From Eutrigla gurnardus (lineage: Eukaryota; Chordata; Actinopteri; Perciformes; Triglidae): a DNA stretch of 64,000 nt. Positions 20,036-30,205 of this stretch are shown here, piece by piece. The notes beneath the pieces were generated by a model. That model had not been told where the DNA came from, did not search any database, and saw only the letters and a list, made by a program, of their open reading frames with translations. Both the position numbers and the translations under genes were made by a program. Each line of letters begins with the position of its first letter. The stretch's first letter is position 1. The stretch lies in assembly GCA_963514095.1 (NCBI GenBank), contig OY741275.1, positions 6,885,151 through 6,949,150 on the forward strand. The letters are read 5' to 3'.

Positions 20036-21292
20036 ATGGAGTTTTCGCTGGATGATTTTGTGACCAGTCCATCTTTTCCAAAAATTGAAAAATTTAAAAA
20101 AGCAGATCTGTTGATTGTAGCAAATTACTACAGTGTGCAGGTGTCTTACAGTGCCAAGAAAGCAGAGATCAAGCAGTTGCTGTGTGCCAAGTTGGTGGAG
20201 CAGGGCGTCCTACCTAAACCGGCTGTTGATGCGGTTGACGGGGGAGGTGACGCACTGGTGGCAGAGGTGAAAGCGGCGGAGGTTGCTTCCATGCTCGCTG
20301 CTGGTGGGGAGCTTGGACCGGTCACAGATCCGCTCGTGGGTGGTGGCATGACCACCGAGGATCTCCGCATAGCCCTCAAAATAAAAGAGGTAGAGACTAC
20401 AAATAAACAGCTAGAGGTGCAAGCCATGCATCTGCGTGTCAGGGTGCTTGAGCTGGAGAAATCCGCCCCTGTAGCCTCTTCCCCTGTGTCTCCTTTTGGC
20501 CATAGCTCTGTTTCTGCTCCTGCTTTTAACATCAGTAAGCACATTGCGTTACTCCCTCCGTTTCGTGAGTCCGAGGTGGACTCGTATTTCAGCGCTTTCG
20601 AGCGAATCGCTGCCGCCCTTAGTTGGCCCAAAGAGTTCTGGTCACTTCTTCTGCAGTGTAAACTGGTGGGGAAGGCCCAGGAGGTCTGTGCCAGTCTTTC
20701 TATTGAGGATGGTCTTGACTATAATATCTTAAAAAAGACTGTGCTGCGGGCTTATGAGCTTGTCCCGGAAGCTTATCGCCAAAAATTTAGAAATGGTGAG
20801 AAAACTGCCAACCAGACGTACGTTGAGTTTGTGCGTGACAAGAGCGTCTTGTTCGACAAATGGTGCAAGGCGTGTAATGTTAAATCTGTGGCGGAAATGA
20901 GAGAGCTCATTCTGCTAGAGGAATTTAAAAAGTGTTTGCCGGAACGAATCGTTGTTTATTTGAACGAACAAAAAGTTGCGTCGGTAACAAAAGCCGCCGT
21001 GTTGGCTGATGAATTCTTATTGACTCATAAAAGCGTGTTTTCTATGCCGACGGCCCCTCGCAGTTCAAATGTAATGCCTGAGCGTCGAAACCGATCCCCA
21101 AGGCTGATGCGTAAAAGCTCTTCACCAGCTACGGGTGAGAGCCGTGAGTGTTTTTACTGCCATGAGTCAGGCCATTTGATCGCTGTCTGTCCGGTTCTTA
21201 AGAAAAAAGGGCAACTTAAAAATGGTAAATCTCCCGCAGGTGTGGGGTTTGTTAACACCGCATCCCCTCCTGTGCGTCACGCTGTTACCTGA
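20036..21292 (+). CDS. gag: Gmr1-like gag
   Basis: A 418-aa capsid/nucleocapsid protein. The ATG at 20036 is chosen because MEFSLDDF looks like the natural N terminus; an in-frame upstream start at 20012 adds eight residues. The N-terminal half is acidic and coiled-coil-prone (EVETTNKQLEVQAMHLRVRVL region). The middle resembles the retrotransposon Gag core (WSLLLQCKLVGKAQE, Y-E-F-V-R-D pattern). One CCHC knuckle, C-x2-C-x4-H-x4-C (CFYCHESGHLIAVC), lies near residues 374-390. pol starts in the +1 frame and overlaps the gag end by up to ~70 nt, suggesting frameshifting or reinitiation for pol. Confidence 0.85.
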   Translation: MEFSLDDFVTSPSFPKIEKFKKADLLIVANYYSVQVSYSAKKAEIKQLLCAKLVEQGVLPKPAVDAVDGGGDALVAEVKAAEVASMLAAGGELGPVTDPLVGGGMTTEDLRIALKIKEVETTNKQLEVQAMHLRVRVLELEKSAPVASSPVSPFGHSSVSAPAFNISKHIALLPPFRESEVDSYFSAFERIAAALSWPKEFWSLLLQCKLVGKAQEVCASLSIEDGLDYNILKKTVLRAYELVPEAYRQKFRNGEKTANQTYVEFVRDKSVLFDKWCKACNVKSVAEMRELILLEEFKKCLPERIVVYLNEQKVASVTKAAVLADEFLLTHKSVFSMPTAPRSSNVMPERRNRSPRLMRKSSSPATGESRECFYCHESGHLIAVCPVLKKKGQLKNGKSPAGVGFVNTASPPVRHAVT

Positions 21293-24200
21293 ACCAGAGG
21301 CAAACGCGGAAATTGACCCTCGTTTCCAGCCGTTTGTTTCCTACGGGTTTGTTTCGTTAACCGGCGAAGAATCTCGTAAAGTACCGGTGACAATTCTCCG
21401 TGATACCGCCGCCTATCATTCATTCATGCTGGCTAATGTCCTACCGCTTTCGAATGAGACTTCGTGTTTTTCTGATTTGTTAGTGTGGGGAATAAAAATG
21501 AGTGAACTTAACGCCCCACTTCACATGGTCCATTTGCATTCACCGCTCGTCACTGGACATGTGAAAGTTGCCGTGCTCCCACGGTTTCCAATCAGTGGCA
21601 TTTCGTTTATTTTGGGTAATGATTTGGCCGGAGGAAATGTGTTTCCTCTGCCCGAAGTCATTAATAATCCCATTTCGGTAGCGTCTGTTTTCTGTCCTGC
21701 CTCTGATCCCGTTGATGCGTCTGTGCCAAATGTGTTCCCAGTGTGCGCAGTTACGCGCGCACAGGCTCGTAAAATGGGTGACGTTGTAGACCTGTCTGAG
21801 TCGTTTATGGCTACATTAGATGAGGGGAAGCCCTCCTTTTCGGTGCCCCCTAAGTGTGACGTAGTAAAAGGTGTCATTGAGTCTGATTGTTTTCCTGCTG
21901 ACGCCGACCTAAGTTTGAATGTGACTAGAGAAATGTTGATCGATGCGCAGAAAAATGATCCGTCTCTAACTTTGTGTCTTTCCTCTGCTGTAGCCGCTGA
22001 GGAGGACAGCCCACCTTGTGTGTTCTTTCTGGACGACGGTGTATTGATGAGGCGGTGGAGTCCCGACTCCAGTAAGATACACGTTGTTAATCAGGTGGTT
22101 GTGCCAACAGACTATCGGGCGCAAATTCTGAGTCTGGCACATGACTCCAGCTTAGCTGGCCACCTTGGTGTCAAAAAAACATACCATCGTGTGTTGCGCA
22201 ATTTCTTTTGGCCCGGTTTAAAATCCGACGTAATTAAGTCACACATGTCAGGTTGTGGGAAAGCCGAATCAGCCTATTCAACCGGCCCCCCTGCACCCGA
22301 TTCCGGTGCTTGGAGAGCCGTTCGAACGAGTGTTGGTTGACTGTGTAGGTCTGTTACCAAAAACTAAATCCGGACATCAGTACATCCTGACTGTGATGTG
22401 CGCCGCGACACGATACCCTGAGGCCATTCCACTGCGCACTCTAAGAGCGAAGCCAGTGGTGAAAGCTCTTACTAAGTTTTTTTTCGACTTTTGGTTTACC
22501 TAAAACTATTCAGAGTGATCAAGGCACTAATTTCATGTCCAAACTGTTTTCTCAGGTCATGAAGGAGCTAAACATTAAACATGTTAAATCAAGTCCTTAC
22601 CATCCAGAGTCCCAAGGCGCGCTTGAGAGGTTCCATCAAACCTTAAAATCCATGATGCGCAAATACTGCCTCGAGTCTAACAAAGAGTGGGATGAGGGTC
22701 TCCCCCTTCTGTTGTTTGCTGTGCGTGAAACTCCTCAAGAGTCCTTAGGTTTCAGTCCCTGTGATTTGGTCTTTGGCCATACGGTGCGCGGTCCTCTTCG
22801 GCTCCTTAAAGAAAAATGGCTGTCCGAGTCGCCAAAAACTGAACATAAGGTGCTGGATTATGTCGGTTCCTTTCGTGAGCGTCTCAATCATGTTTGTCAG
22901 TTAGCTCGTGAAAATTTGGCTCAAAGCCAATCCAAAATGAAGCGTCGTTATGACAAAAAGTCTGTCTTCCGTGTGTTTCATCCAGGTGATAAAGTTCTGT
23001 TGCTGCTTCCGTTTCCTGGATCCAGTTTGCGGTCTCGGTTTTCGGGTCCATACACGGTGGAGAGAAAACTCAGCGACACCGATTATGTGGTTCAGACTCC
23101 TATTCGAAAACGTAAATCCAGAGTATGCCATATAAACATGTTGAAACGTTACTTTTCCAGGGAGAGTAATCCTCCGTCGACTCCCGCTGCGCCCGTGATG
23201 TCCGTGTCTGCTCCTCCTCAGTACCACCTTGCTGATGATGGGTTGGCAGAAAAAAATGGTTTAATGCCGGCCGCTCGTTTGAGGAATTCGGAGATGTTGA
23301 GTAACCTAGAAGGTTTCTTGTCTCATCTGTCTGTTTCGGCCCGTGCAGATATTACAGCTTTGATCGAGGATAATTTGTTGCTTTTCTCTGACCATCCGCG
23401 CCAAACATCTGTCCTGCTTCATGATATCGATGTGGAGGGCCACAGTTCCATTAAGCAGCACGCATATCGTGTTAATCCAACTAAACGATCCCTGATGCAG
23501 CAGGAGGTGAGCTATCTGGTGGAACATGGTTTAGCTGTTCCCAGTACTAGTGCGTGGAGCTCACCCTGTGTCCTGGTTCCAAAACCCGATAACACCACTC
23601 GTTTTTGTAATGACTATAGAAAAGTCAATTCGGTAACAAAACCCGACTCTTTTCCGCTCCCCAGGATGGAAGACTGTATCGATCGTGTAGGCTCCGCCGA
23701 ATTTGTGACGAAGCTGGACCTGTTAAAAGGTTACTGGCAAGTTCCTTTAACACCTCGGGCCTCCGAAATATCAGCTTTTGTCACACCCGACGCTTTTCTC
23801 CAGTACACTGTTATGCCATTCGGGCTGCGTAATGCTCCCGCTACGTTTCAACGCTTAATGCATAGAGTGTTATCTGGCGTCGATAACTGCGACGCTTATT
23901 TAGATGATGTCGTTGCTTATTCCTCCTCCTGGTCCAGTCATTTGCACACGCTGTCCCTTATTTTCAGCCGTCTCCGCGATGCCTCGCTCACATTAAACCT
24001 GGCGAAATGTGAATTCGGCAAGGCCACCGTTACTTATTTAGGTAAACAGGTAGGTCAGGGGCAGGTGCGTCCGCTAGCCGAAAAAGTGCAGACGGTTATT
24101 GATTTTCCGGTCCCACAGTCCAAGAAAGCTTTGCGCCGCTTTCTTGGGATGTGTGGTTACTATCGTGGTTTTTGTAAAAACTTTTCTGATGTAGTGGCTC

Positions 24201-24712
24201 CTCTCACAGGTCTTGTAAGTCCTTTGAAGACCTTTGTTTGGTCTCCCGCTTGCCAGGCTGCCTTTGAATCCGCCAAGGCGCTCCTGTGCAGTGCGCCCGT
24301 CCTCGTTGCGCCCTGTTTCACGCGACCCTTCAAGCTTGAGGTTGATGCTAGCGCATGTGGCGCAGGTGCTGTGCTTCTGCAGGAAGACGAGCATGCTATT
24401 GACCACCCTGTCTGTTATTTTTCAAAAAAGTTCAACAGGCACCAGCTCAACTACAGTACAATCGAGAAAGAAGCTCTCGCCCTGTTACTTGCTTTGCAGC
24501 ACTTTGAGGTTTATCTTGGGTCCAGTTCACAGCCTGTTCATGTTTTTACTGACCATAACCCTTTGGTATTTTTGGCTCAGATGCGCAATTCTAACCAGCG
24601 ACTGATGCGCTGGTCTCTTCTTTTGCAGGATTTTAATCTGCAGATCGCCCACAAAAAGGGCACCGACAACGTAATAGCGGATGCGTTGTCCAGGTGTTCC
24701 TCCGATCCGTAG
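21222..24712 (+). pseudogene. pol: Gmr1-like pol: protease, integrase, RT, RNase H, with two frameshifts
   Basis: Domain order is protease-like region, integrase, RT, RNase H. The protease-like part has ILRDTAA where DTG or DSG is expected, and a later ILGND motif. The integrase zinc domain (H..H..C..C) is damaged near 22250 by a small deletion that shifts frame and seems to remove the first Cys of CxxC. The catalytic core follows with Asp near 22349, Asp in SDQG near 22516 and Glu in HPESQG near 22606. A second shift is a T8 run at 22477-22484 where T7 keeps frame. RT has YLDD at 23897-23908. RNase H has EVDASA, E and TDH motifs and ends just before the 3' LTR. No product is expected in one piece. 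Confidence 0.88.
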
Positions 24713-24740
24713 AATTGAACACTATAGGGGTGGGTTTAAT

Positions 24741-24755
24741 TCTTGGGTGTGGGGG
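24741..24755 (+). other. Polypurine tract region before the 3' LTR
   Basis: TCTTGGGTGTGGGGG directly abuts the 3' LTR. It is G-rich rather than a perfect purine run, at the position where plus-strand priming occurs in LTR retrotransposons. Confidence 0.5.
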
Positions 24756-25362
24756 TGTTATGACTGTAGTCATTTCGTGAGTGTTTGTGCCCTGGGCTTG
24801 CTGTTTTTCCCTGATCTCGTATGCAAATAGGTGTGTGCCGTGCCCGTGTCCTGATTGGTGGAGTGGTTCCAGGCTTTGCACTCGATTGGCTGGCTCTCAA
24901 GACCAGCTGATATTTAAAGAGCCAAGATGGCGGACGCCGGGGGCAGCAGCCATTTTCCTCATCCTCCTCCTCTCCCAACCGGCCACACTTATGTATCAGT
25001 TTTGTTGTTGAGTAGTTTTGGTTTCTTTCGAGTAGTAAGGGTGGACTGCCAGTTTTGTTAAACAGCGTTTTCTCCTGTTTATTTAGTTAGGGAGGTAAGT
25101 TTTGTGTCATTTCTGTTTTCCTCAGTTATTAGGTAAGATTTACTCCCCAGACAGGAACCGTTATGTTTGTTGTTTTGGCCTTGGTCCACCCTGAAGCATA
25201 TAGCTATTTTTGTTTATACTTAACTGGTTTTGTCATCATCTTTAGTTTGTAAATAAATCATTTTCTTATTATTCTCATAATGTGTTTGTGGTCACTTGGG
25301 ACTTGGGGGAAGATGGGGGCCTTTTCGTGTTGTGTCCTAGACCCCTAGACTGGGACATAACA
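24756..25362 (+). repeat. 3' LTR of the Gmr1-like element, 607 bp
   Basis: Matches the 5' LTR with a few substitutions and two indels. TG...CA ends, and AATAAA at 25252-25257. Uninterrupted, so it shows what the 5' LTR looked like before the LINE insertion. Confidence 0.93.
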
Positions 25363-25366
25363 CCAG

Positions 25367-27112
25367 CCACAATCCTCCCCCCCCTTCCATATCTCTTACT
25401 ACCTGTTTTATTGTTATTATTGAATCCCCAATGTCCCTCCCCGGAATACTATACGCTTGAGTTTGACTTATTAATTAACCTATTACCTCCCTTATTCTAT
25501 TCGCAAGTATTTTAGCAATTATTTTATAGTCAGTGTTAAGTAGACTGATTGGCCTATAGTTATCAAGATTTCTGTTATCCCCCTTATTTTTATAAAAAAT
25601 TGTGACTATGCCCAATCCCATACTCTCCGGGAGCCAGCCTGTTTTCTCCACATGTTTGCAAAGTTTTTCAAACACCGGCGCCAGAATTTCCTTAAAGCCG
25701 ACGTAAAACTCGGCTGTCAGCCCATCACTCCCCGGGCTCTTATTTTTGTTTAGTCCATCAATAGCACTATTAATCTCTTGTACAGTAAATTCACAATCGC
25801 ACCAAACACTATCCTCCGTACTTAAAGTTTTCTTTATTGCCTCTAAGGCCTCTTCAACACTATTCTTATCACAAGCATCTTTTTTAAATAAACACTCATA
25901 ATAATCCCTAACTACTTTTAATATCTCTTCCTTATCAGTTATTATTTGACCATTATTATCTAATACTCCCTTTATCTCAGTTTTATTTTGTTTTTGTTTT
26001 TCCAAACCCAGGAAAAAGGCTGTGCTCCTTTCCCCTTCGTATATATATTGAATTCTGCTTCTAATAGCTGCCCCTCTACACTTTGCTACCTCTAAGGCAC
26101 TCAATTTTCCTTTTAAATCTACATATTTTTCCGTACATATATTACCCTCCGCATCTAACAATTTAATTTCCTCATTTAGTTGTTTTCTCAAATTATCCTC
26201 CTCTGCATTTTCCCTTTTCCTTTTTCCTATACCATACCTGACACATTTGTTTTTAATTCTCGTTTTCACACTCTCCCACCACACACTCATATTCTCATCA
26301 TCATTCCATTCATCCATCATTCTCTTCAAAAATAACCCCATACTCTTCACAAACACAACATCCCCCAAAAAGCTGGCATTAAAACACCAAGGCCTCTTTT
26401 TAGCACTCCCTCCCCTCCCTCCCACCTCTAACCTAATCCCCGCATGGTCACTCCAAGTATTATTAATGTATTCCACCCTCTCAATTAAATTAACATTTCT
26501 ACTTTGTATTAACGCCAAATCAATTCTACTCTGTTTAAGAGTATTTGCAACAAGTTGCCTTCGTGAAAAAACCCTTTCCCACGGGTGTAGGACTCTCCAT
26601 ATATCAACCAATTGGTTGTTCTCCATTAAACCCCTAAGGGTTCGCCTAGTGCTGTCCCCTTTGAATGTATTATTTCTCGATAAATCAGATTTAGTCAAAA
26701 TAACATTAAAATCCCCCACAATCATACAATTAGAGTTGCACCACACATTCATACCAGCCAAAAAAACCCTCCTCTCCTTCTCCTCATTGGGTGCATGTAA
26801 ATTAACTATTCTAAGTTCCCTCCCCTCATAAACACAATCCATAACTATCAACCTCCCCTCTAAATCTCTATGAACTAAATTTATCCCCGTTATTTTAGCA
26901 CTGTTAAAGCAAATCGCCACTCCCCTGGCCCTGGGAGTCCCTTCTGAAAAATAAATCTGGCCTTTCCACAGCTTTCTACTTGTATTAAGTAGGTTATTAT
27001 CCCATCTAGTCTCCTGCAAACACAGAATATCTGCTTTCATATCCAGTATGGCTTTTCTTTTACATTCAGTTCTCAAACCGTTAACATTCAGAGAAATTAT
27101 AACCAAGGCCAT
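25367..27112 (-). pseudogene. E3 ORF2, N-terminal half (endonuclease and RT fingers)
   Basis: ATG at 27110-27112, 72 nt after the ORF1 stop. Endonuclease motifs SLNVNGLR, LQETRWD, LHAPNE, GDFN, SRID and SDH are all present. RT begins with SPGSDGL and NYRPISLLN. A TAA at 25475-25477 interrupts the frame, and homology continues in the same frame (SQTQAYSIPGRDI) up to the LTR element at 25366. The rest of the protein is at 13782-15833. Confidence 0.87.
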
Positions 27113-27184
27113 AAATAATAAAAATAAAATAAGGAAAAAACCAACGAAAAAGAGCCAGCAAGCACATTAACCCTCATTAGTTAA

Positions 27185-28612
27185 TTAACTATTTTTGTTC
27201 TTCTTCCCACTCCCCTCCGTTTTTTGCTTTACAGACAACCTTTTTTTCCCCTCCCTTAGCTCCCCTGTGTCCATATCACTCCCTGAGCTCCCCTCGCTCA
27301 CAGTTTCATCAACAAAATCCCCCCTCTCCCCCACCTCATCAATGCCCCAAGTAATTTTTAGTACAGTTTTCCCCGTCCCATCCCCAAACATTCTTACCCC
27401 TTCCCGCTTTTCACCTCTGCCTCTCCCGCTCCTGTCTCCCTGCCGCCGCGGCAGGCCCTCGCTCAGCTCTCCCTTCAGGCCAAGGTCTGCAGTCTGGCCC
27501 GAGGTGAGCTCCTCCTCCAGCAACGAGGGGAGGTCTTCCCCCCCAGAGTCACCGTCCTTGTCCATGCTCGCGTCCATGTCCTCATTCTCCCCCTCCTCGT
27601 CCTCGCCACCACCGTCGTCCGGCGCCCCCGGTTCGCCACTGTCCGGCTCCCCCGGCCCGCCGCCGTCCTCCTCCGCCTCCTCTTCCACCGGGCATATGCA
27701 GTCTCTCTCCCTCCTCCGGCACGTCTGACATTTTGCCACCCCTGTGGCGCACTCCCGTGCGTAGTGGCCCTGGCATCCGCAGATGTGGCAGGTGAAGTCC
27801 GGGCACTCACGCAGGATGTGGCCAGGCTGCATACAACTCCTACACACCTTAATTTGGCGGTCATGGATCACTCTAAAAAATTCAACACCCGTTGCCGTGT
27901 TGAACTTTGTGGAGTACGGCAAGGATTGCACAATCTCATTAAATTTTACACGTACAATCCTCGTTCCATCAGCTATATTGGTGCCTGGCCACATTCTCCT
28001 CTTAATGGGCGAGAGCGCCCGGACTCCCCACCCACTTAGTTTATCGAATATCTCCTCGTCAGATGTGTACGCCGGCTGGTTGAGAAAAGACACCACCAGC
28101 TCATCGCTGCACAGTTCCTTGGCAGTTATCCTAGTATTATGGATTTTAAAGCCGTCAAGCAGACGGTCCTTCCCCCTCTCTCCGCACACCGTCACCTCCA
28201 GCTTCCCGAGGGCCAGCACCCTACATGCCCTTATTTCGCCACACACAACAGCCATAGCCTTCATTAGTTCTCCTATAGGTATCACGTCCCCGCACTGCTC
28301 CACGCATACCGTGAGCTTCCTTTCATATTTGCGCTCCATCTTCCTTGTCCCGTCCACCGCTTCTCCTCCAGCCACCTGCTCCTGCCCGCCTCCAGCCACC
28401 TTGCCATTTCCATCTCCACCGCTCTCTCCTTCTCTCCTTTCTACTCCCGCCTCCTCCGCAATAGCCCTTCCTCCTCTCAACCCGCCAGCTTCTCCCTGTT
28501 TCTTTCCGTCCTCCTCCACCTCTCGTCCTGCTCCGTTCACCGCCCCTCCAGCTCGCTGCCTGCTGGCACTCATTTCTCCCGGTGGCTTCGCCGAAGCTAG
28601 GCCCCGGATCAT
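27185..28612 (-). CDS. E3 ORF1: CCHC RNA-binding protein
   Basis: About 475 aa from the ATG at 28610-28612. The frame is open further upstream to 28681 but there only a TTG is available and the hairpin intervenes. Basic/Gly-rich N terminus, then the conserved region shared with the other ORF1s (KELCSDELVVSFLNQPAY, RRMWPGTNIADGT), two CCHC knuckles (CRSCMQPGHILREC and CHICGCQGHYAREC), a Cys-rich third patch, an acidic Asp/Glu/Gly stretch, and a basic C terminus. It lacks the long Ala-rich repeats of subfamilies A and B, explaining its shorter length. No lesion seen, unlike its ORF2. Confidence 0.82.
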   Translation of the reverse strand: MIRGLASAKPPGEMSASRQRAGGAVNGAGREVEEDGKKQGEAGGLRGGRAIAEEAGVERREGESGGDGNGKVAGGGQEQVAGGEAVDGTRKMERKYERKLTVCVEQCGDVIPIGELMKAMAVVCGEIRACRVLALGKLEVTVCGERGKDRLLDGFKIHNTRITAKELCSDELVVSFLNQPAYTSDEEIFDKLSGWGVRALSPIKRRMWPGTNIADGTRIVRVKFNEIVQSLPYSTKFNTATGVEFFRVIHDRQIKVCRSCMQPGHILRECPDFTCHICGCQGHYARECATGVAKCQTCRRRERDCICPVEEEAEEDGGGPGEPDSGEPGAPDDGGGEDEEGENEDMDASMDKDGDSGGEDLPSLLEEELTSGQTADLGLKGELSEGLPRRQGDRSGRGRGEKREGVRMFGDGTGKTVLKITWGIDEVGERGDFVDETVSEGSSGSDMDTGELREGKKRLSVKQKTEGSGKKNKNS

Positions 28613-28838
28613 TCTATCCTCAACCGGTGCAGAAGAACGAAAAAAAACTGGAACTAAAAGTAACTCAGGGCGATCCCCCAACAGTCTACGACTGCGGGGG
28701 ATGAAAAAAACACAAAAAAAACCTGGGTTGTAGAACCAGATAACAGCACTCCAAAAAACTCTCTCAACACAGGAGCAAACAATTCACCATGCGGCTATCC
28801 AAACCAAAACACTACGTACTCCGACACTGTAGGGGGCG
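28613..28838 (-). other. E3 5'UTR
   Basis: 226 bp from the ORF1 ATG to the 5S junction. It contains the hairpin at 28673-28702 and runs of A on the plus strand (T on the RNA strand) near 28707-28720 that would terminate RNA polymerase III. Confidence 0.65.
28673..28702 (-). promoter_or_regulatory. E3 5'UTR hairpin with compensatory changes
   Basis: In RNA sense: outer stem ATCCCCC/GGGGGAT, the same 1/2-nt asymmetric bulge as the other families, inner stem CAGTC/GACTG in place of CAGTG/CACTG, and loop GTA. Thirty nucleotides, about 60 nt before the ORF1 ATG. Confidence 0.8.
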
Positions 28839-28860
28839 TCAGGGTGGTATGGCCGTAAGC
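28839..28860 (-). pseudogene. 5S rRNA gene, 5' fragment (nt 1-22), cut by E3
   Basis: The first 22 nt of 5S rRNA next to the 5' end of E3. Two nucleotides shorter than the flanks of E2, E4, E5 and E6. Confidence 0.9.
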
Positions 28861-29220
28861 CGAGGGAGCAGGCAGAGAAAGGCCCTTTATAGATGTCCAT
28901 CGCCTTTTGCCAAGAAATGGAGGACGAGGAGCAGGAAGATAATCCCGCTTTTTGGCAATATCCGTATGTTTGCTTGTTCTGCTATGAAAACCGATCGCTC
29001 GATTTTGGAAAAGTTATACATTATCGAGAAAATGGCTGCACGACCCAAACGTTACCGGGAAATTAAACAGGTCCCGTTCATGTTTGTAATGATTAATCAG
29101 ATGATCCTGGGGACGTTGGGGGATGGGGGGAGAACTGGGGGGTAAAGAATGAGATGAACTCCAATGTCCCCGTGGGAGGAGCAGCAGCACCCTCTGCTGT
29201 TTGTCAAGGGAAATGGAAAA
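28861..29220. repeat. 5S spacer, deleted variant (360 bp)
   Basis: Lacks 127 bp present in all other spacers (the part between AATGGAGGACG and AGCAGGAAGATAATCC). It retains the -30 TATAAA (28886-28891) and the G-runs (29109-29142). Confidence 0.9.
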
Positions 29221-29340
29221 AAGCTTACAGCACCTAGTATTCCCAGGCGGTCTCCCATCCAAGTACTGACCAGGCCCGACCCTGCTTAGCTTCCGAGATC
29301 AGACGAGATTGGGCGTGTTCAGGGTGGTATGGCCGTAAGC
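29221..29340 (-). rRNA. 5S rRNA, uninterrupted, two substitutions
   Basis: 120 nt from GCTTACGGCC to the first Ts of the terminator. Against the array consensus it has G31A and C105T. The internal control region (box A near nt 49-64, box C near 80-97) is intact; C105T lies in helix V/IV pairing and could weaken structure. Its promoter-side spacer is normal; the shortened spacer (28861-29220) lies downstream of it. May be a variant gene or a pseudogene. Confidence 0.9.
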
Positions 29341-29827
29341 CGAGGGAGCAGGCAGAGAAAGGCCCTTTATAGATGTCCATCGCCTTTTGCCAAGAAATGG
29401 AGGACGTGTGTGCTGATGATGACAAGTTCCCACCAAAGCCTCCCAGGACAAAATGATGACAATTTGGTCAGTGACAAGCACAATACCTGGACTATATTGA
29501 CCAAACTGATGCAGTGAGCCCTGCTAAACTGCATGCAGCAGGAAGATAATCCCGCTTTTTGGCAATATCCGTATGTTTGCTTGTTCTGCTATGAAAACCG
29601 ATCGCTCGATTTTGGAAAAGTTATACATTATCGAGAAAATGGCTGCACGACCCAAACGTTACCTGGAAATTAAACAGGTCCCGTTCATGTTTGTAATGAT
29701 TAATCAGATGATCCTGGGGACGTTGGGGGATGGGGGGAGAACTGGGGGGTAAAGAATGAGATGAACTCCAATGTCCCCGTGGGAGGAGCAGCAGCACCCT
29801 CTGCTGTTTGTCAAGGGAAATGGAAAA
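29341..29827. repeat. 5S spacer (NTS), 487 bp
   Basis: Full-length spacer. G-runs at 29716-29749. Nothing else seen. Confidence 0.9.
29366..29371 (-). promoter_or_regulatory. TATA-like element at -26 to -31 of 5S
   Basis: TATAAA on the minus strand upstream of the 5S start. The same element occurs at the same distance from every uninterrupted gene in this window: 44434, 45041, 60104, 60711, 61318 and 61925 (first bases). A TATA-like box near -30 is known in fish 5S spacers and assists the internal promoter. Confidence 0.7.
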
Positions 29828-29924
29828 AAGCTTACAGCACCTGGTATTCCCAGGCGGTCTCCCATCCAAGTACTGACCAGGCCCGACTCTGCTTAGCTTC
29901 CGAGATCAGACGAGATCGGGCGTG
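29828..29924 (-). pseudogene. 5S rRNA gene, 3' fragment (nt 24-120), cut by E4
   Basis: Partner of 36408-36431. One substitution relative to consensus at about 29888 (GACTCTG for GACCCTG on the plus strand). Confidence 0.93.
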
Positions 29925-30205
29925 TTTTTTTTTTTTTTATCTTTTATTATGAAAATATATACTATACAAATTTGAAAACACTATTCATTAAAAACACAAA
30001 CAACACAGAACAGACCGTACAAAAATGAAAACAAACTGTAAATCAAAACACAAATGCAAATAAAGTCAACTGAAAAAACGAAACCAAGTAACACATAATA
30101 AGGAAAACCAGACAGAAAATATCTAAACAGACATAAAAGGAAAACTAACAATACGACAAATAACAAATGAAACGAACTGAAAAAATTAATACATCACATT
30201 CATAC
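29925..30205 (-). other. E4 3'UTR
   Basis: 281 bp, with AATAAA (minus strand) at 29943-29948 and the shared TTTTCATAATAAAAGAT end. It lacks most of the A-rich repeat block found in E2 and E5. No gene seen. Confidence 0.7.

Larger units (their letters stand above)
15834..25362 (+). mobile_element. Ty3/gypsy LTR retrotransposon with Gmr1-type domain order, inserted in E3
   Basis: Bounded by LTRs beginning TGTTATGACTG and ending ACATAACA. The 4-bp target duplication CCAG is seen at 15830-15833 and 25363-25366. Internal order: PBS, gag, then pol with protease-like region, integrase, reverse transcriptase, RNase H, polypurine tract. Integrase precedes RT, the reverse of ordinary Ty3/gypsy and typical of the Gmr1 group of deuterostomes. 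No env. LTRs differ by a 20-bp indel, a 2-bp indel and few substitutions, so insertion is fairly recent. pol carries two frameshifts, so it is not autonomous. Confidence 0.93.
13670..28838 (-). mobile_element. E3: second, divergent 5S-targeted LINE family, split by an LTR element
   Basis: The element consists of 13670-15833 plus 25367-28838, about 5.6 kb without the inserted Gmr1-like element. It has ORF1 and ORF2 in the same order as the other families but with low sequence similarity, AT-rich codon use, YADD instead of FADD in RT, and a 3' end lacking the AATAAA/TTTTCATAATAAAAGAT motif. The 5' flank is 5S nt 1-22 and the 3' flank starts at nt 24. At the 5' junction CGCCC follows, which may be micro-homology with 5S nt 26-30. 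ORF2 has a nonsense codon and two frameshifts, so the copy is old. Confidence 0.88.

Noticed and set aside
24756..25362. LTR length of 607 bp equals the 5S unit length
   Set aside because: Coincidence: the LTR has no sequence similarity to the 5S unit, and the 5' LTR is about 629 bp.
15834..25362. Endogenous retrovirus
   Set aside because: No env-like ORF; integrase precedes RT and the RT is gypsy-like. The tRNA-Pro PBS alone does not indicate a retrovirus.
28613..28681. Upstream extension of E3 ORF1 to 28681
   Set aside because: It would start at a TTG inside the conserved hairpin; the first ATG after the hairpin is at 28612.
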